In this document: positions 42,328 through 51,659 of the stretch, in pieces
Layout: every line of letters begins with the position of its first letter
Position numbering within the stretch: the stretch's first letter is position 1
Assembly (NCBI RefSeq): GCF_010726765.1
Contig: NZ_AP022601.1
Coordinates: 4,216,001 to 4,280,000, forward strand
Direction of reading: 5' to 3'
From: Mycobacterium gallinarum
GTDB taxonomy: Bacteria > Actinomycetota > Actinomycetes > Mycobacteriales > Mycobacteriaceae
DNA: 64,000 bases
Position numbers and translations under genes: made by a program
The notes under the pieces: model-generated
What the model was told of the DNA's origin: nothing
Databases searched by the model: none
What the model saw: the letters and a program-made list of their open reading frames with translations, nothing else

Positions 42328-43728
42328 CTAGGCGAGCGAACCGTTGGTTGAGCCAGCTGCTTCCAGCAGTTCGGTGAACGCGCTGACGAACGCCTCGGTG
42401 AGTTCGTGCGCGTCACGAAAGATGTTCTTGTCGGCCAACGCTGCGACGCTCAGCTGGTCGGCATAGCTCCATACCGTCATGTTCAGCCCAGCGCCGGCAG
42501 CGAGCGGTCCCACCGAATAGAACTCGGTCACCACCGCGCCGGCGGTGCTGACCCGTTCGCGAGGCCCGGGGACGTTGGACACGATCAGATTGAACAGCTG
42601 ATTGGGAGCCTCGCGCCCTGACATCCAGCGAAACGTCGCCCGTGTGACGGCCGGCGGCACGAACTCCAGCCACTGACCCACCAGAGTGGGGCCGAGCAGC
42701 TGGTGATCCTCCTTGGCGATGAATGTGGAAGTACGGATAAGCCGCAGCTGCTCCATCGCGTCCTCGGCCTGAACTGGAAGCGAGACCAACAACGTGGCCA
42801 ACGCGTTGCCACTGATCCTGTCCGGCGACGTGTCCGTGGCGGTGGGAACCGACGCGATGAGCGGCCGGTCGGTGGGTTCACCGTGGTCGAGTAACACGCG
42901 CCTCAATGCGCCAGCCGTCGTCGTCAACACCAGGTCGTTGATCGTCACGTCCAGCCTCTTGCTGAGGGTCACCACTTCGTCCAGCGGGACGCCGGCGCTC
43001 GCAAAAACCCTTGCGGCCGAGAGCTTTTGATTGAAGAAGGTGGGCGGCGGCTTGAACTTGGCGGCCAGTTCCGGATGGCGGTCACGCTGCCTGACACGTG
43101 ACTGCAGCCGGTAGGCGCCGATCAGTCCTGCCCGCACCGCCGCAGGCAACGCCCGCAGCCGCGCGAAGTGATCCCGCACCGCGAATCGCACGACTTCGAC
43201 AGACGGCGGCGGACCCGAGGTCGGGCTGGTGCGGCTCGGCTCCGATTCGGTGTCGAATCCCTTCATTGCCCGCGCCATGAGATTGGCGGAGGCGACGCCA
43301 TCGGCGAGGACGTGATGCACCTTGCCGATGACCGCGACCCGCTGATCTGCCAAGCCTTCGGCGTAGAAGAACTGCCACAGCGGGCGGCTGCGGTCGAGGG
43401 GTGTCCCGGCGATGGTGCCGATCACGGCGTCGAGCTCGTATCGGCCGCCGGGCGCTGGGACCTGCACGGGCTGCAGGTGATAGTCGAGGTCGAGTTCGGC
43501 GTCCTCTCGCCAGATCGGGCGATGCAGACGCCAGGGGGTCTTCACCAACTGATAGTGCAACGGCTCCAGAACGTCGAGGCTGGTGCGGAAGACATCGCAG
43601 AACGCGTCAAACGTCGCCTCGCCTTCGAAGCCCGTGGTGTCGACGATGGCCACCTTCAGGGTGTGCTGATGCACGTTCGGCGTCTCGCTGCTCAACAACA
43701 ACAAGTCCCACCCGCTGAGTCGCTTCAC
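42328..43728 (-). CDS. WS/DGAT wax-ester/triacylglycerol synthase
   Basis: 466 aa from GTG 43728 with a very strong ribosome binding site (ggaggag). The catalytic H138-H139-V-L-A-D-G144 motif (HHxxxDG) follows K-V, and the family N-terminus R-L-S-G-W-D-L-L-L-L and the block N-L-I-V-S-N-V-P-G-P are present. It transfers acyl-CoA to diacylglycerol or fatty alcohol at the membrane surface. It lies 35 bp downstream of an alpha/beta hydrolase, a common lipid-storage pairing in mycobacteria. Several paralogues exist per genome, so no symbol is given. Confidence 0.92.
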   Translation of the reverse strand: MKRLSGWDLLLLSSETPNVHQHTLKVAIVDTTGFEGEATFDAFCDVFRTSLDVLEPLHYQLVKTPWRLHRPIWREDAELDLDYHLQPVQVPAPGGRYELDAVIGTIAGTPLDRSRPLWQFFYAEGLADQRVAVIGKVHHVLADGVASANLMARAMKGFDTESEPSRTSPTSGPPPSVEVVRFAVRDHFARLRALPAAVRAGLIGAYRLQSRVRQRDRHPELAAKFKPPPTFFNQKLSAARVFASAGVPLDEVVTLSKRLDVTINDLVLTTTAGALRRVLLDHGEPTDRPLIASVPTATDTSPDRISGNALATLLVSLPVQAEDAMEQLRLIRTSTFIAKEDHQLLGPTLVGQWLEFVPPAVTRATFRWMSGREAPNQLFNLIVSNVPGPRERVSTAGAVVTEFYSVGPLAAGAGLNMTVWSYADQLSVAALADKNIFRDAHELTEAFVSAFTELLEAAGSTNGSLA

Positions 43729-43763
43729 CGCCGCTCCTCCCCTCGCCCGGAGGCCTTGCGCCA

Positions 43764-44690
43764 CTACCTGGCGGTGCGCTCGGCGACGCGCGGCGATGGA
43801 AGTCGGCGGTGGACCGATTCGATCGCCCGCCGAAGTCCGGGGACGAAAACAGCCGGCTGCAAGGTGCACCCCGCGTGGCCGGCCTCGACCGTCACCATCT
43901 CGGCGTCAGGTATGTGAGTTGCCAGCCACTTCTGCCGCTGGACGCCGAATGCTCGATCTTTGGCAGTCACCAGAACCGATGTGGGGACATCGATATCGCC
44001 GACCCATGTCGTCGAATCGAACCGGACCACCTCGGCGATCGCGCGGGTGATGCCCCCCGGCGAGGTGGCGCGGAACTGACTCAACACCCACTGATGATCG
44101 GGGAGCAGTCCACCCGTCACCGCTGCCGAGGGCCCGCAGCGGCGGGGCGTCGGGCCGAGTGCCTCGATCAGCGAGGCGAACAAGCCGGTGGCCAACCGTT
44201 CGTAGCGAGCGCGGCTAACGGCTGCCGCAGCGGCGCACAGCACCAGTCCGTCAACCCGCTCGCGATGTCGTTTCCACACCAGTTGCGCGACGAGCGACCC
44301 CATCGAGTAGCCGACCGGCACGAAACTGCGGATGCCCAGGGCATCGGCGACTGCCGCGACGTCGTCAGCACAGTCCTCGAGCAGGACGCGGGGCGCCGAG
44401 ATACCTTGCCCGTGGCAGCGCTGGTCGAACACCACGACGCGGCCGAACTCACGCACCACGTCCAAGGCGGGGTACCACGTCATGAGCCCCGTGCAGGCCA
44501 GCGAATGCAGCAGCAGGTGCGCCGGGCCGTCCGATGGCCCCGAGTCATAGACATACGTGCTGCCCCGATTGGGCAGATCAATGACCCGCCCTTCCGGAAT
44601 CCGACCGACCGGTGCCAGCGCGGGCACCTTCGGCAGCCGCGGCAGCGTAAGACCTCGAAGAGGCCGGGAGCCATTGATGGCTCCATTCAA
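43764..44690 (-). CDS. alpha/beta hydrolase paired with WS/DGAT
   Basis: 308 aa from a TTG at 44690. The nucleophile elbow is V-G-Y-S-M-G-S, with the oxyanion L-L-L-H-S-L-A-C-T and F-D-Q-R-C-H-G-Q-G strands and the His in E-A-G-H-A-G-C. Substrate probably a lipid ester, from the context of the acyltransferase that follows. A divergent ORF starts inside its 5' end. Confidence 0.82.
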   Translation of the reverse strand: MNGAINGSRPLRGLTLPRLPKVPALAPVGRIPEGRVIDLPNRGSTYVYDSGPSDGPAHLLLHSLACTGLMTWYPALDVVREFGRVVVFDQRCHGQGISAPRVLLEDCADDVAAVADALGIRSFVPVGYSMGSLVAQLVWKRHRERVDGLVLCAAAAAVSRARYERLATGLFASLIEALGPTPRRCGPSAAVTGGLLPDHQWVLSQFRATSPGGITRAIAEVVRFDSTTWVGDIDVPTSVLVTAKDRAFGVQRQKWLATHIPDAEMVTVEAGHAGCTLQPAVFVPGLRRAIESVHRRLPSPRVAERTAR

Positions 44691-45009
44691 ACACTCTGGA
44701 GAAGCCGAACCGGGTTCATCGGCCGCGAAATCGGAGAAGCAGCCTGGTCCAGACGGCCTGCGCGTTCACACCGAGGGGGCTCGCCGAGGTGTTGGGCTGG
44801 CGCTGCTGGCGGCAGCGGTGGTCGTAGGCAGGTTTACCGCCGGACAATTGAGCGATCCCGTGTTGGCGGTGGCGCTCGCATTCGCTGGTGGCGCGGTGCT
44901 GGCGTCACTAGCCGACACGCTGATGCCCGAAGCGTTCGAACATGGCCGGCCACTCAACGCGTTCGCCACCGCGGGCGGATTCTTCCTGTCCTTCATCCTC
45001 GCCGGCTGA
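44677..45009 (+). CDS. C-terminal remnant of ZIP-family metal transporter
   Basis: 110 aa. The last 70 residues match the final helices of ZIP-type transporters: A-L-A-F-A-G-G-A-V-L-A-S-L-A-D-T-L-M-P-E-A-F-E-H-G-R, then N-A-F-A-T-A-G-G-F-F-L-S-F-I-L-A. Full ZIP proteins of this group are about 240-260 aa, so at least the first five helices are missing and the N-terminus overlaps the divergent hydrolase gene. Probably a decayed fragment; expression is uncertain. Confidence 0.6.
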   Translation: MAPFKHSGEAEPGSSAAKSEKQPGPDGLRVHTEGARRGVGLALLAAAVVVGRFTAGQLSDPVLAVALAFAGGAVLASLADTLMPEAFEHGRPLNAFATAGGFFLSFILAG

Positions 45010-45230
45010 ATCCGGTGAACCGCCGCGCCTCGTTGTCATGCGATCGGGGATCTCCGGCGAACGAATTTACGCGCGACGCAGTTTCGTCGACCTTGCTTGC
45101 GGGCATCTGCGTGGCGAGGCCCGGAGCGCTGGGTCACCGACAAGGCGTGAGGACGTGAGGCTGTGACAGGACCCGACCGCAGCTCGCCAGGACCGTCGAT
45201 CATCGGCGTCTTGGTGGGGCGCCGCCGTCG

Positions 45231-46484
45231 ATGAACGACCAGGCCGAAATGACGCGTGGGCCGTCGTGGCTCAAGTGGTGGATCGGGGCGATTGGTGGGC
45301 TGCTGGCCGGCCTGTTGGTGAGTCGATGGCGGAATCGGTCGCCCAGAGACTCGGTCACCGGGCTGGGCGCCACGTCCGTCGAGAGAACGCTGACCGCACC
45401 TGCCCACCCCGCACCTGACCGTGATCTTCCCGAACCCGACGCCAATGAAGACACCAAAGATGCCCCTGACCCCGAAGACCCCTCCAAGCCAGATTCACCC
45501 ACCGATCTCAAGAAGCGTTCGGTGTTGTTCGTGCTCCGCAAAACAGCACGAGAGTTCAGCACCGATCAGTGCACCGACCTGGCCGCAGCCCTGACGTATT
45601 ACGCCGTGCTCTCGCTGTTCCCCGCCTTGGTGGTCGTGGTCTCCCTTCTCGGCGTGTTCGGTCAGGGGCAGCGCACTACCGAGGCGGTCTTGCAAATCGT
45701 GGACGACCTCGGCCCGGCCTCAGCGGTTGACACGCTGCGCGCCCCGATTCAGCAATTGGTCGAGTCCCCGTCTGCCGGTTTCGCGCTGATCGTCGGTATC
45801 GCCGGCGCGTTGTGGTCGGCGTCGGGTTACATCGGCGCCTTCGGTCGCGCCATGAACCGCATATATGAAGTGGAAGAAGGCCGACCGGTCTGGAAGTTGC
45901 GGCCGATTCAGTTGGCGGTGACCCTGGTCGGGCTCGTCGCCGTGGCCGTGGTGGCGTTCATGCTCGCGGTCAGCGGACCGCTCGCCCAAGCGGTCGGCGA
46001 CGCCATCGGAGCAGGCGAGGTCGCGCTGACGGCCTGGAACATCGGGCGCTGGCCGATCGTCCTGATCTTCGTGATCTTGGCGGTCGCCGTCTTGTATTAC
46101 TCCTCCCCCAACGTCAAGCAACCAAAGTTCCGGTGGATCAGCATCGGGGCCGGGGTGGCGATACTGGTCTGGGTTCTGGCGTCGGTCGGGTTCGGCTTCT
46201 ATGTCGCCAACTTCGGCAGCTACAACAAGACCTATGGTGCGCTGGCCGGCGTCATCGTCTTCCTACTCTGGTTGTGGATCACCAATTTGGCATTGCTCTT
46301 CGGAGCTGAACTGGACGCGGAACTCGAACGCGGCCGCCAACTGCAGGCAGGCATCCGTGCCGAACGCGACTTGCAATTGCCGCCCCGCGACAGCCGGGTC
46401 GCCCTTAAGAATCAGGCCAAAGAAGAACAGGACGTCGAACGTGGCCGGGCCTTACGTGAATCCCGCGGCCAAGACGACCGATAG
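45231..46484 (+). CDS. YihY/BrkB-family membrane protein
   Basis: 417 aa. An N-terminal helix and an acidic Pro-rich cytoplasmic tail (residues about 45-110, rich in D/E/P) precede six membrane helices. The family block T-D-L-A-A-A-L-T-Y-Y-A-V-L-S-L-F-P-A-L begins the first of them. The C-terminus is a charged tail. Proteins of this family are polytopic with unclear function (once annotated as ribonuclease BN). The ATG at 45231 matches the predicted signal-free start. Confidence 0.85.
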   Translation: MNDQAEMTRGPSWLKWWIGAIGGLLAGLLVSRWRNRSPRDSVTGLGATSVERTLTAPAHPAPDRDLPEPDANEDTKDAPDPEDPSKPDSPTDLKKRSVLFVLRKTAREFSTDQCTDLAAALTYYAVLSLFPALVVVVSLLGVFGQGQRTTEAVLQIVDDLGPASAVDTLRAPIQQLVESPSAGFALIVGIAGALWSASGYIGAFGRAMNRIYEVEEGRPVWKLRPIQLAVTLVGLVAVAVVAFMLAVSGPLAQAVGDAIGAGEVALTAWNIGRWPIVLIFVILAVAVLYYSSPNVKQPKFRWISIGAGVAILVWVLASVGFGFYVANFGSYNKTYGALAGVIVFLLWLWITNLALLFGAELDAELERGRQLQAGIRAERDLQLPPRDSRVALKNQAKEEQDVERGRALRESRGQDDR

Positions 46485-46531
46485 GCCCGACCATCCACGT
46501 CCGCAAGCTCACGCGGGGCGACTCGAAACGG

Positions 46532-47158
46532 TCAGCGAGACGAGCTCTGCGTATTCACCCAGCGCCACTGTCGGGTGGAGCATTCCTGGGCATCGGGAAC
46601 GCGATCCCGCACTGCCGCAACCACACCCGGCCACCACTGCTCGTCGTAGTCGTCCCCGGAGAGCCATCCGCCCGGCGCCACCTTCGGTAGCCAGCCGTCA
46701 ATGTCGGCGAGCACGCTGTCGTACTCGTGGCGGGCGTCGAGGTGAACCCAGGCCAGGGACCCGTCGGCGAAGAGCGCGGCGGCCGCCGGTGACGAGCTGA
46801 CCAAGAGGTGTACTCGGTCGGCGAAACCACACGCGATGACGTTGCGGTGCAACTGCCCGGCCAGAGTGCCGCCCCCATCGGCGACGGCGGCGGCATGAGA
46901 GTCCTTGTCCGCGGTACCCTCGCGTCCGCTGCCGCGGCAGTAGTCGACGCCGACCACGGTGAAGTCGCGATTCGCCTCGCGCACCACCTCGGCCAGTGAA
47001 CACAGACTGCGACCCAGGTAGGAGCCGACCTCGACGAACGTGCTGCCGTCCGCGAAGGTGGTCACCGCCTCCTCCTGCAGGTCACGCCAGCCGAACCAGC
47101 CGTGGATCTGCGACCAGTGCGATATCGGTGCCGTGAGGTCTTCGGCCTGTGGATTCAC
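46532..47158 (-). CDS. class I SAM-dependent methyltransferase
   Basis: 208 aa. F-V-E-V-G-S-Y-L-G-R-S is the SAM-binding Gly loop, V-V-G-V-D-Y the acidic post-strand 2 residue, and V-H-L-D-A-R-H-E-Y-D-S-V the strand of the Methyltransf_24 type. No membrane or zinc motif. It is convergent with the BrkB-like gene. Substrate unknown. Confidence 0.82.
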   Translation of the reverse strand: MNPQAEDLTAPISHWSQIHGWFGWRDLQEEAVTTFADGSTFVEVGSYLGRSLCSLAEVVREANRDFTVVGVDYCRGSGREGTADKDSHAAAVADGGGTLAGQLHRNVIACGFADRVHLLVSSSPAAAALFADGSLAWVHLDARHEYDSVLADIDGWLPKVAPGGWLSGDDYDEQWWPGVVAAVRDRVPDAQECSTRQWRWVNTQSSSR

Positions 47159-47404
47159 GTGTCAGATCCTTTCGGCAGGACCCGAGGGTACCGTCAGTTC
47201 CCAAACTCGTTGTCACTGCGCGGTTCTTGCGGAGCGCTCACGCAGAGCGTCACACATGTGTTCACTGTTTTGTCTTATCTCGTGCTGTCTTTATCGACGC
47301 TTCGTGAGGGACCGACCCCTTGTCTCCTGCGTCGTTCAGGCGGTCGCGTGGCGATACTCGACAGGCAGTCGTCACCAGCATGAGTCAGTACAGTCGAAAT
47401 CATC

Positions 47405-47875
47405 ATGGTAAAGAAGCCCAGCATTCGGCGATTGGCGCTCGTTCTAATGGTGTTGGTAACGAGCGTTGCCCTCGGATCGGCTACCGCCGTGGCCGACGAA
47501 CTCGGTGACTATCGGTGGGAACGTCGCCCTCTGCTGGTGTTCGCGCCGACAGACAGCGATCCTCGGGTCGTTGAAACGCTTGGGCGAATCGAGGCCAGTC
47601 GATGCGACTTTGTCAGCCGTGACATGGTGCTTGGCCTGGTGGTCACCGAGGGCAACAGCACGCTAGATGGCCAAGCCATCAACGCCGATGAGTCACAACG
47701 GCTTAGAGACCGGCATGCGATCGGCGAGAACGCCTTCAGCGTGGTGTTGATCGGAAAGGATGGCGGCGAAAAGCTGCGCGTCAACGAGGTACCGGACCTC
47801 TCCGTAATCTTTGCCGTGATCGATGGCATGCCCATGCGAAGCCGCGAGATGAACGCCAACCCGAGTCGGTGTTGA
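47405..47875 (+). CDS. secreted DUF4174 protein
   Basis: 156 aa. Signal peptide L-A-L-V-L-M-V-L-V-T-S-V-A-L-G-S-A-T-A-V-A. The mature part begins W-E-R-R-P-L-L-V-F-A-P-T, the opening of DUF4174 domains (thioredoxin-like relatives, function unknown), and carries S-V-V-L-I-G-K-D-G-G-E-K-L-R. Its stop overlaps the start of the following CIA30 gene (TGATG). Confidence 0.78.
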   Translation: MVKKPSIRRLALVLMVLVTSVALGSATAVADELGDYRWERRPLLVFAPTDSDPRVVETLGRIEASRCDFVSRDMVLGLVVTEGNSTLDGQAINADESQRLRDRHAIGENAFSVVLIGKDGGEKLRVNEVPDLSVIFAVIDGMPMRSREMNANPSRC

Positions 47876-48549
47876 TGTCAGCGCGGCGCGGGTACCGACG
47901 TGGGCGAGTCAGCGTGTTGTTCGCCTGCTTGGCGTTTCTGACGGTGTCATGCGGAAGCACTGGGCGAACAGTCGATGCAGACGAGACGACGAACGTGGCG
48001 CAGACTCCCCAATCGTCCCCGCAAGCACCCCGGCCAGAAGCACCTGGCGCCGTTCTGGTCGACCTCGACGACGCCGGCGAGGTGGCCACCTGGACCACGG
48101 TCAACGACCCCGTGATGGGCGGCATGTCCACCTCGAGAATCGCGTTCGCCGATGGTGGTCTCGTGTTCTCCGGCAACATCTCGCTGCAGAACAACGGCGG
48201 ATTCGCCTCGGCCCGCAGTCCGCAGGATCCCGATATCGGCTTACGAGCAGCGGGCGCGAAGTCGCTGCGCGTGCACGCGGTGGGCGACGGTAAGACCTAC
48301 CTATTGAAGGTGGGCACTGCGGGGCAGCCATGGTCCTACGTCCAGCGCTTCGCGACCGAGGCCGCCGTTCAGCGGATCTACGATCTGCCCGTTGAGGGCT
48401 TCGAGCCGGTTGGCATGCGACTCGATCCCGCACCCGACGCGCCGCAGACTTTGGACCCGTCACGCATCAGCCAGGTGTCGCTCTACATTCTCGACAAGCA
48501 GCAGGGCCCCTTCGAACTCACTGTCAGCAAGATCGACGCCACCTCCTGA
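47875..48549 (+). CDS. CIA30-like lipoprotein
   Basis: 224 aa. Signal with lipobox L-T-V-S-C-G-S, so a lipoprotein is likely. The C-terminal 160 residues are a galactose-binding-like fold with W-T-T-V-N-D-P-V-M-G-G-M-S-T-S and F-A-D-G-G-L-V-F-S-G-N-I-S-L-Q-N-N-G-G-F, the CIA30 (NDUFAF1-like) signature. Its role in bacteria is unknown; the mitochondrial relative assists complex I assembly. Translationally coupled to the DUF4174 gene. Confidence 0.8.
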   Translation: MSARRGYRRGRVSVLFACLAFLTVSCGSTGRTVDADETTNVAQTPQSSPQAPRPEAPGAVLVDLDDAGEVATWTTVNDPVMGGMSTSRIAFADGGLVFSGNISLQNNGGFASARSPQDPDIGLRAAGAKSLRVHAVGDGKTYLLKVGTAGQPWSYVQRFATEAAVQRIYDLPVEGFEPVGMRLDPAPDAPQTLDPSRISQVSLYILDKQQGPFELTVSKIDATS

Positions 48550-48846
48550 TTACCCCTCCCACAACATGTTCCATGGCGACTGCGTCGTCGGAGGCCGACG
48601 TGGGAGCGGTAATCCGCGCCGCTGACCGCATTCGGCCCGCCATCGGGACAGCGGTGGCGGGCCGAATGGTGGATGACGGGATCAGCGATGACGGTCGACG
48701 TTCTCCAAAATGGTGGGCAGCAAGCGCAGGGATATTCATGTGGGATGGCGCATAAGTGTACTAACGGCGTAAACAGTTCTGCGCATTGTGCTAACCGGGC
48801 GCGGGTCCGCTGCGCGCTGCGGTGCCGGCGGTCGTGAACGCGTGAA
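48550..48846. other. convergent gap, 297 bp
   Basis: The space between the CIA30-like gene and the GlxA-type regulator gene, which converge. It contains the strong inverted repeat described below. A 60-codon + strand ORF at 48573-48755 crosses the repeat and has no ribosome binding site or domain features; I leave it unannotated. Confidence 0.5.
48629..48668. terminator. large perfect inverted repeat, bidirectional terminator candidate
   Basis: CATTCGGCCCGCCA at 48629-48642 is the exact reverse complement of TGGCGGGCCGAATG at 48655-48668, separated by a 12-base loop. The 14-bp stem lies between convergent genes, so a bidirectional terminator is the simplest reading; no U-tract follows. It could also be a repeat-type mobile palindrome. 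Confidence 0.6.
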
Positions 48847-49845
48847 CTAGCTTCGGCCCACTGCGATTCGAGACACAGGGATGGGCTTTGCAGCCAGTGC
48901 CCCGCCAGAAAAGGTGGCCCGATACTCGGAAGGGGACACATCGACGATCCTGCGGAAGTGCAGCCGCAGGTTCGATCCGGTTCCGAGGCCGACCTGATCC
49001 GCGATCTGGTCGACGGACAGCCGCGTGCTCTCCAGAAGCTCTCGGGCGGCGTCGACCCGAGCGCGCAAGATCCACTGCAACGGAGTGCTGCCGGTCTCTT
49101 CGGCGAAGCGACGCAGGAACGTACGCGGCGACATTCGCGCGTGCGCCGCGAGATCATCGATAGTAAGCGGCTGGTCGAGCCGCGCCATGACCCATTCGCG
49201 GGTCGCGGCCAGAGTGTCACCGCGGGGCGCGGAGCTGTTCTTCGGCAGATACTGGGCTTGCCCTCCGCTTCGATGGGGCGCAGTCACGAGGCCGCGGGCA
49301 ATCTCGTTCGCCGCGGTGACACCGAGGTCGCGTCGCACGATGTGCAGGCACAGGTCGAGTCCGGCGGCGGCACCCGCCGAGGTGAGGACGGGTCCTTCGT
49401 CGACGAAGAGCACGTTCGGCTCGACCGTGATCTCGGGGTATCGCTCCGCCAGCTGCTCGGCCGCGTCCCAGTGCGTCGTCGCACGGAGACCGTCAAGCAG
49501 GCCGGCATCGGCGAGGGCGAAGGCGCCGTAGCAGATCGACGCGATCCGCACGCCGCGCGATGCCGCGCTCCGAAGTGCTTCGTGCACCTTTGTCGGTACC
49601 TGTCGACCCGCCGGTGCGTAGCCCGGGACGATGATCGTGTCGGCTCCGGCCAGCGCCTCCAAGCCGCGAGAGACGGCGTACCCGAAGCCCCCGTGAGCCG
49701 GCACCGTTCCAGCATCAACCCCGCAGAGCGAAACGTCATAGGGAAACCCCGTCTCGGGATGGAACACCTCCGCCGGGATGCCGACGTCCAGGGGAAGAGC
49801 ACCGTCGAGCACGAGGACCACAACGTGATGGGGTCGGCTCACCAC
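48847..49845 (-). CDS. GlxA-type AraC-family regulator
   Basis: 332 aa. N-terminal DJ-1/PfpI-like domain ([29 protein letters not shown]) and C-terminal AraC double helix-turn-helix ([30 protein letters not shown]). The elbow cysteine is present (I-C-Y-G-A). It is divergent from the MDR gene at 49993, the probable target. Confidence 0.9.
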   Translation of the reverse strand: MVSRPHHVVVLVLDGALPLDVGIPAEVFHPETGFPYDVSLCGVDAGTVPAHGGFGYAVSRGLEALAGADTIIVPGYAPAGRQVPTKVHEALRSAASRGVRIASICYGAFALADAGLLDGLRATTHWDAAEQLAERYPEITVEPNVLFVDEGPVLTSAGAAAGLDLCLHIVRRDLGVTAANEIARGLVTAPHRSGGQAQYLPKNSSAPRGDTLAATREWVMARLDQPLTIDDLAAHARMSPRTFLRRFAEETGSTPLQWILRARVDAARELLESTRLSVDQIADQVGLGTGSNLRLHFRRIVDVSPSEYRATFSGGALAAKPIPVSRIAVGRS

Positions 49846-49992
49846 AGGAACGCCTCGCTGTCACTATCCTCGCGCATATTGGCAATCTTGCCACTGGAGC
49901 ATGCATCGCCGATACCGAACACTGAGAGGACATCCGTTCGGGCGCGGTCGCGCCGACACTCCAGATGGGGAGTTCTGATCATTGCTGACACC

Positions 49993-50985
49993 ATGAAGGC
50001 CGTCGTCCTCGCCCGTTTCGGCGGTGCGGACGCTTTCGAACTGCGCGCCGTCCCCGTACCGAATGTCCAACCCCGCCAGGTGCGGGTGCGCGTCCATGCG
50101 ACCGCCGTCAACCCGCTCGACTTTCAGATCCGTCGCGGAGACTACGCAGACTACGTCCCTCTCCCTGCGATCATCGGACACGACATCTCCGGCGTGATCG
50201 AGGAAGTCGGTTCTCACGTGACCGAGTTCCGCGTTGGCGACGAGGTCTACTACACACCCCAGATCTTTGGCGGCGCCGGTTCGTATGCCGAACAACACGT
50301 TGCCGACGTCGATCTGGTCGGCCGGAAGCCGGAGAATCTCAGCCACCTCGAGGCGGCCAGCCTGACACTCGTCGGCGGGACAGTGTGGGAGGCCCTCGTG
50401 ACGCGAGCTCAGCTCACCGTGGGTGAGACCATCCTCATCCACGGCGGTGCGGGGGGCGTCGGCTCGATCGCGATCCAGATCGCGAAGGCGATGGGCGCAC
50501 GGGTCATCACCACCGCGAAAGCGGCCGACCATGACATCGTGCGCTCGCTCGGAGCGGATGCGACGATTGACTTCACGACGATCGACTACGTGGACGCCGT
50601 TTCTGAGATGACGCGAGGCCAGGGAGTCGACGTCGTCTTCGATACCATCGGCGGCGACGCGCTCACGAGAAGTCCACTGACGCTTGCAGACTCCGGTCGC
50701 GTCGTCAGTATCGTCGACATCGCGCAGCCGCAGAATCTCATCGAGGCGTGGGGCAAGAACGCCGCCTATCATTTCGTCTTCACTCGGCAGAACCGCGGCA
50801 AGCTGGACGCACTCACCAACCTGATCGAGCGCGGTCTCGTGAAACCGGTCATCGGCGCGACCCTGCCGCTCGCGAGGATGGGCGAGGCTCATGAGCTCCT
50901 GGAAAATCGACGGTCGTACACACTTCACGGAAAGGTCGCGATCGACGTGGCAGGCGACACTGTCGCCCTGCCCGCTCGCGCCTAG
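49993..50985 (+). CDS. MDR-family oxidoreductase divergent from GlxA-type regulator
   Basis: 330 aa zinc-less [36 protein letters not shown] and [12 protein letters not shown]. Same subfamily type as the MDR at 21080 but only moderately similar. ATG 49993 is chosen; the larger ORF extends back into the regulator gene and is a read-through artefact. Probably an NADPH-dependent reductase of quinones or enones. Confidence 0.86.
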   Translation: MKAVVLARFGGADAFELRAVPVPNVQPRQVRVRVHATAVNPLDFQIRRGDYADYVPLPAIIGHDISGVIEEVGSHVTEFRVGDEVYYTPQIFGGAGSYAEQHVADVDLVGRKPENLSHLEAASLTLVGGTVWEALVTRAQLTVGETILIHGGAGGVGSIAIQIAKAMGARVITTAKAADHDIVRSLGADATIDFTTIDYVDAVSEMTRGQGVDVVFDTIGGDALTRSPLTLADSGRVVSIVDIAQPQNLIEAWGKNAAYHFVFTRQNRGKLDALTNLIERGLVKPVIGATLPLARMGEAHELLENRRSYTLHGKVAIDVAGDTVALPARA

Positions 50986-51049
50986 TGGGCCGACGTTGCA
51001 CAATCGACCCCTGTGTCGGCGGACGGAGACCTCCGCCCAGCGGTTCATT

Positions 51050-51637
51050 TCAAACGAGTTCGACGAGTGTGTCCGTGTTGTCGGCCACTGCTCCGAACGT
51101 TGCGTGGACACGGATCTGTCGGTCGACAGATCCGTATGTCGCACAGACGATTCCGCAGGCTTGGGTGTCGATTCGGCTGGAGATCACCGGCGAGCGTTGC
51201 ATGAGCGCGACACCGGTTTCGACGATGTGTGCTGCGGCGACCGACTCGACTGAGTCGGCGGGTGTACCGCGGCTTACGACAGACAGGAGCGCGTGTTCGA
51301 CGGCGGGGCGCATCGCCCCGTCGGGCATTTCGGCGGTTTCCCATGCGCGTAATGCTGCATGCATGGCCGGGCAGTCGTCGTGGCCGAGGGCAACGATCAG
51401 CGGAACCTCAAGCGTCTCAACGGCGTACTCGATGCTGCCCAGCACGCTGGTGTCGAGGAGATGCCCCCAGGTACTGATGTCGATCAGCGAACCCGAGGGC
51501 TGGCTGAACACCTCTTCGTTGGAGAAGTGGATGTCGGAGCATCGGAAGACCGCGGCGATGGGTTGATTTGGTAGCTGCCCGAACAAACTTCGGTTGCCCG
51601 CGCGTAGTTGCTCCCAGGCGAGAAGTGGGGTGGTCAT
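51050..51637 (-). CDS. beta-carbonic-anhydrase-like protein of DAB cluster
   Basis: 195 aa. Zinc-site motifs of beta-carbonic anhydrases can be read: Cys33-S-Asp35 in F-R-C-S-D-I-H, and His86-D-D-Cys89 in L-G-H-D-D-C. The position after the Asp that is Arg in classical enzymes (C-x-D-x-R) is His37 here, and the fold is short. ATG 51637 follows an aaaggaaagg ribosome binding site, 22 bp after the PII-like stop. Last gene of dabB-dabA-PII-CA. Either a catalytic anhydrase that hydrates CO2 or a modified sensor. Confidence 0.75.
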   Translation of the reverse strand: MTTPLLAWEQLRAGNRSLFGQLPNQPIAAVFRCSDIHFSNEEVFSQPSGSLIDISTWGHLLDTSVLGSIEYAVETLEVPLIVALGHDDCPAMHAALRAWETAEMPDGAMRPAVEHALLSVVSRGTPADSVESVAAAHIVETGVALMQRSPVISSRIDTQACGIVCATYGSVDRQIRVHATFGAVADNTDTLVELV

Positions 51638-51659
51638 GGTGGTGTCCTTTCCTTTGTTG

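Noticed and set aside
48573..48755. 60-codon ORF across the inverted repeat
   Set aside because: No RBS and no domain; it spans the terminator-like stem between convergent genes.
48958..50985. 675-codon frame ending in the MDR gene
   Set aside because: Its first 345 codons are antisense to the GlxA-type regulator; the MDR domain begins exactly at ATG 49993.
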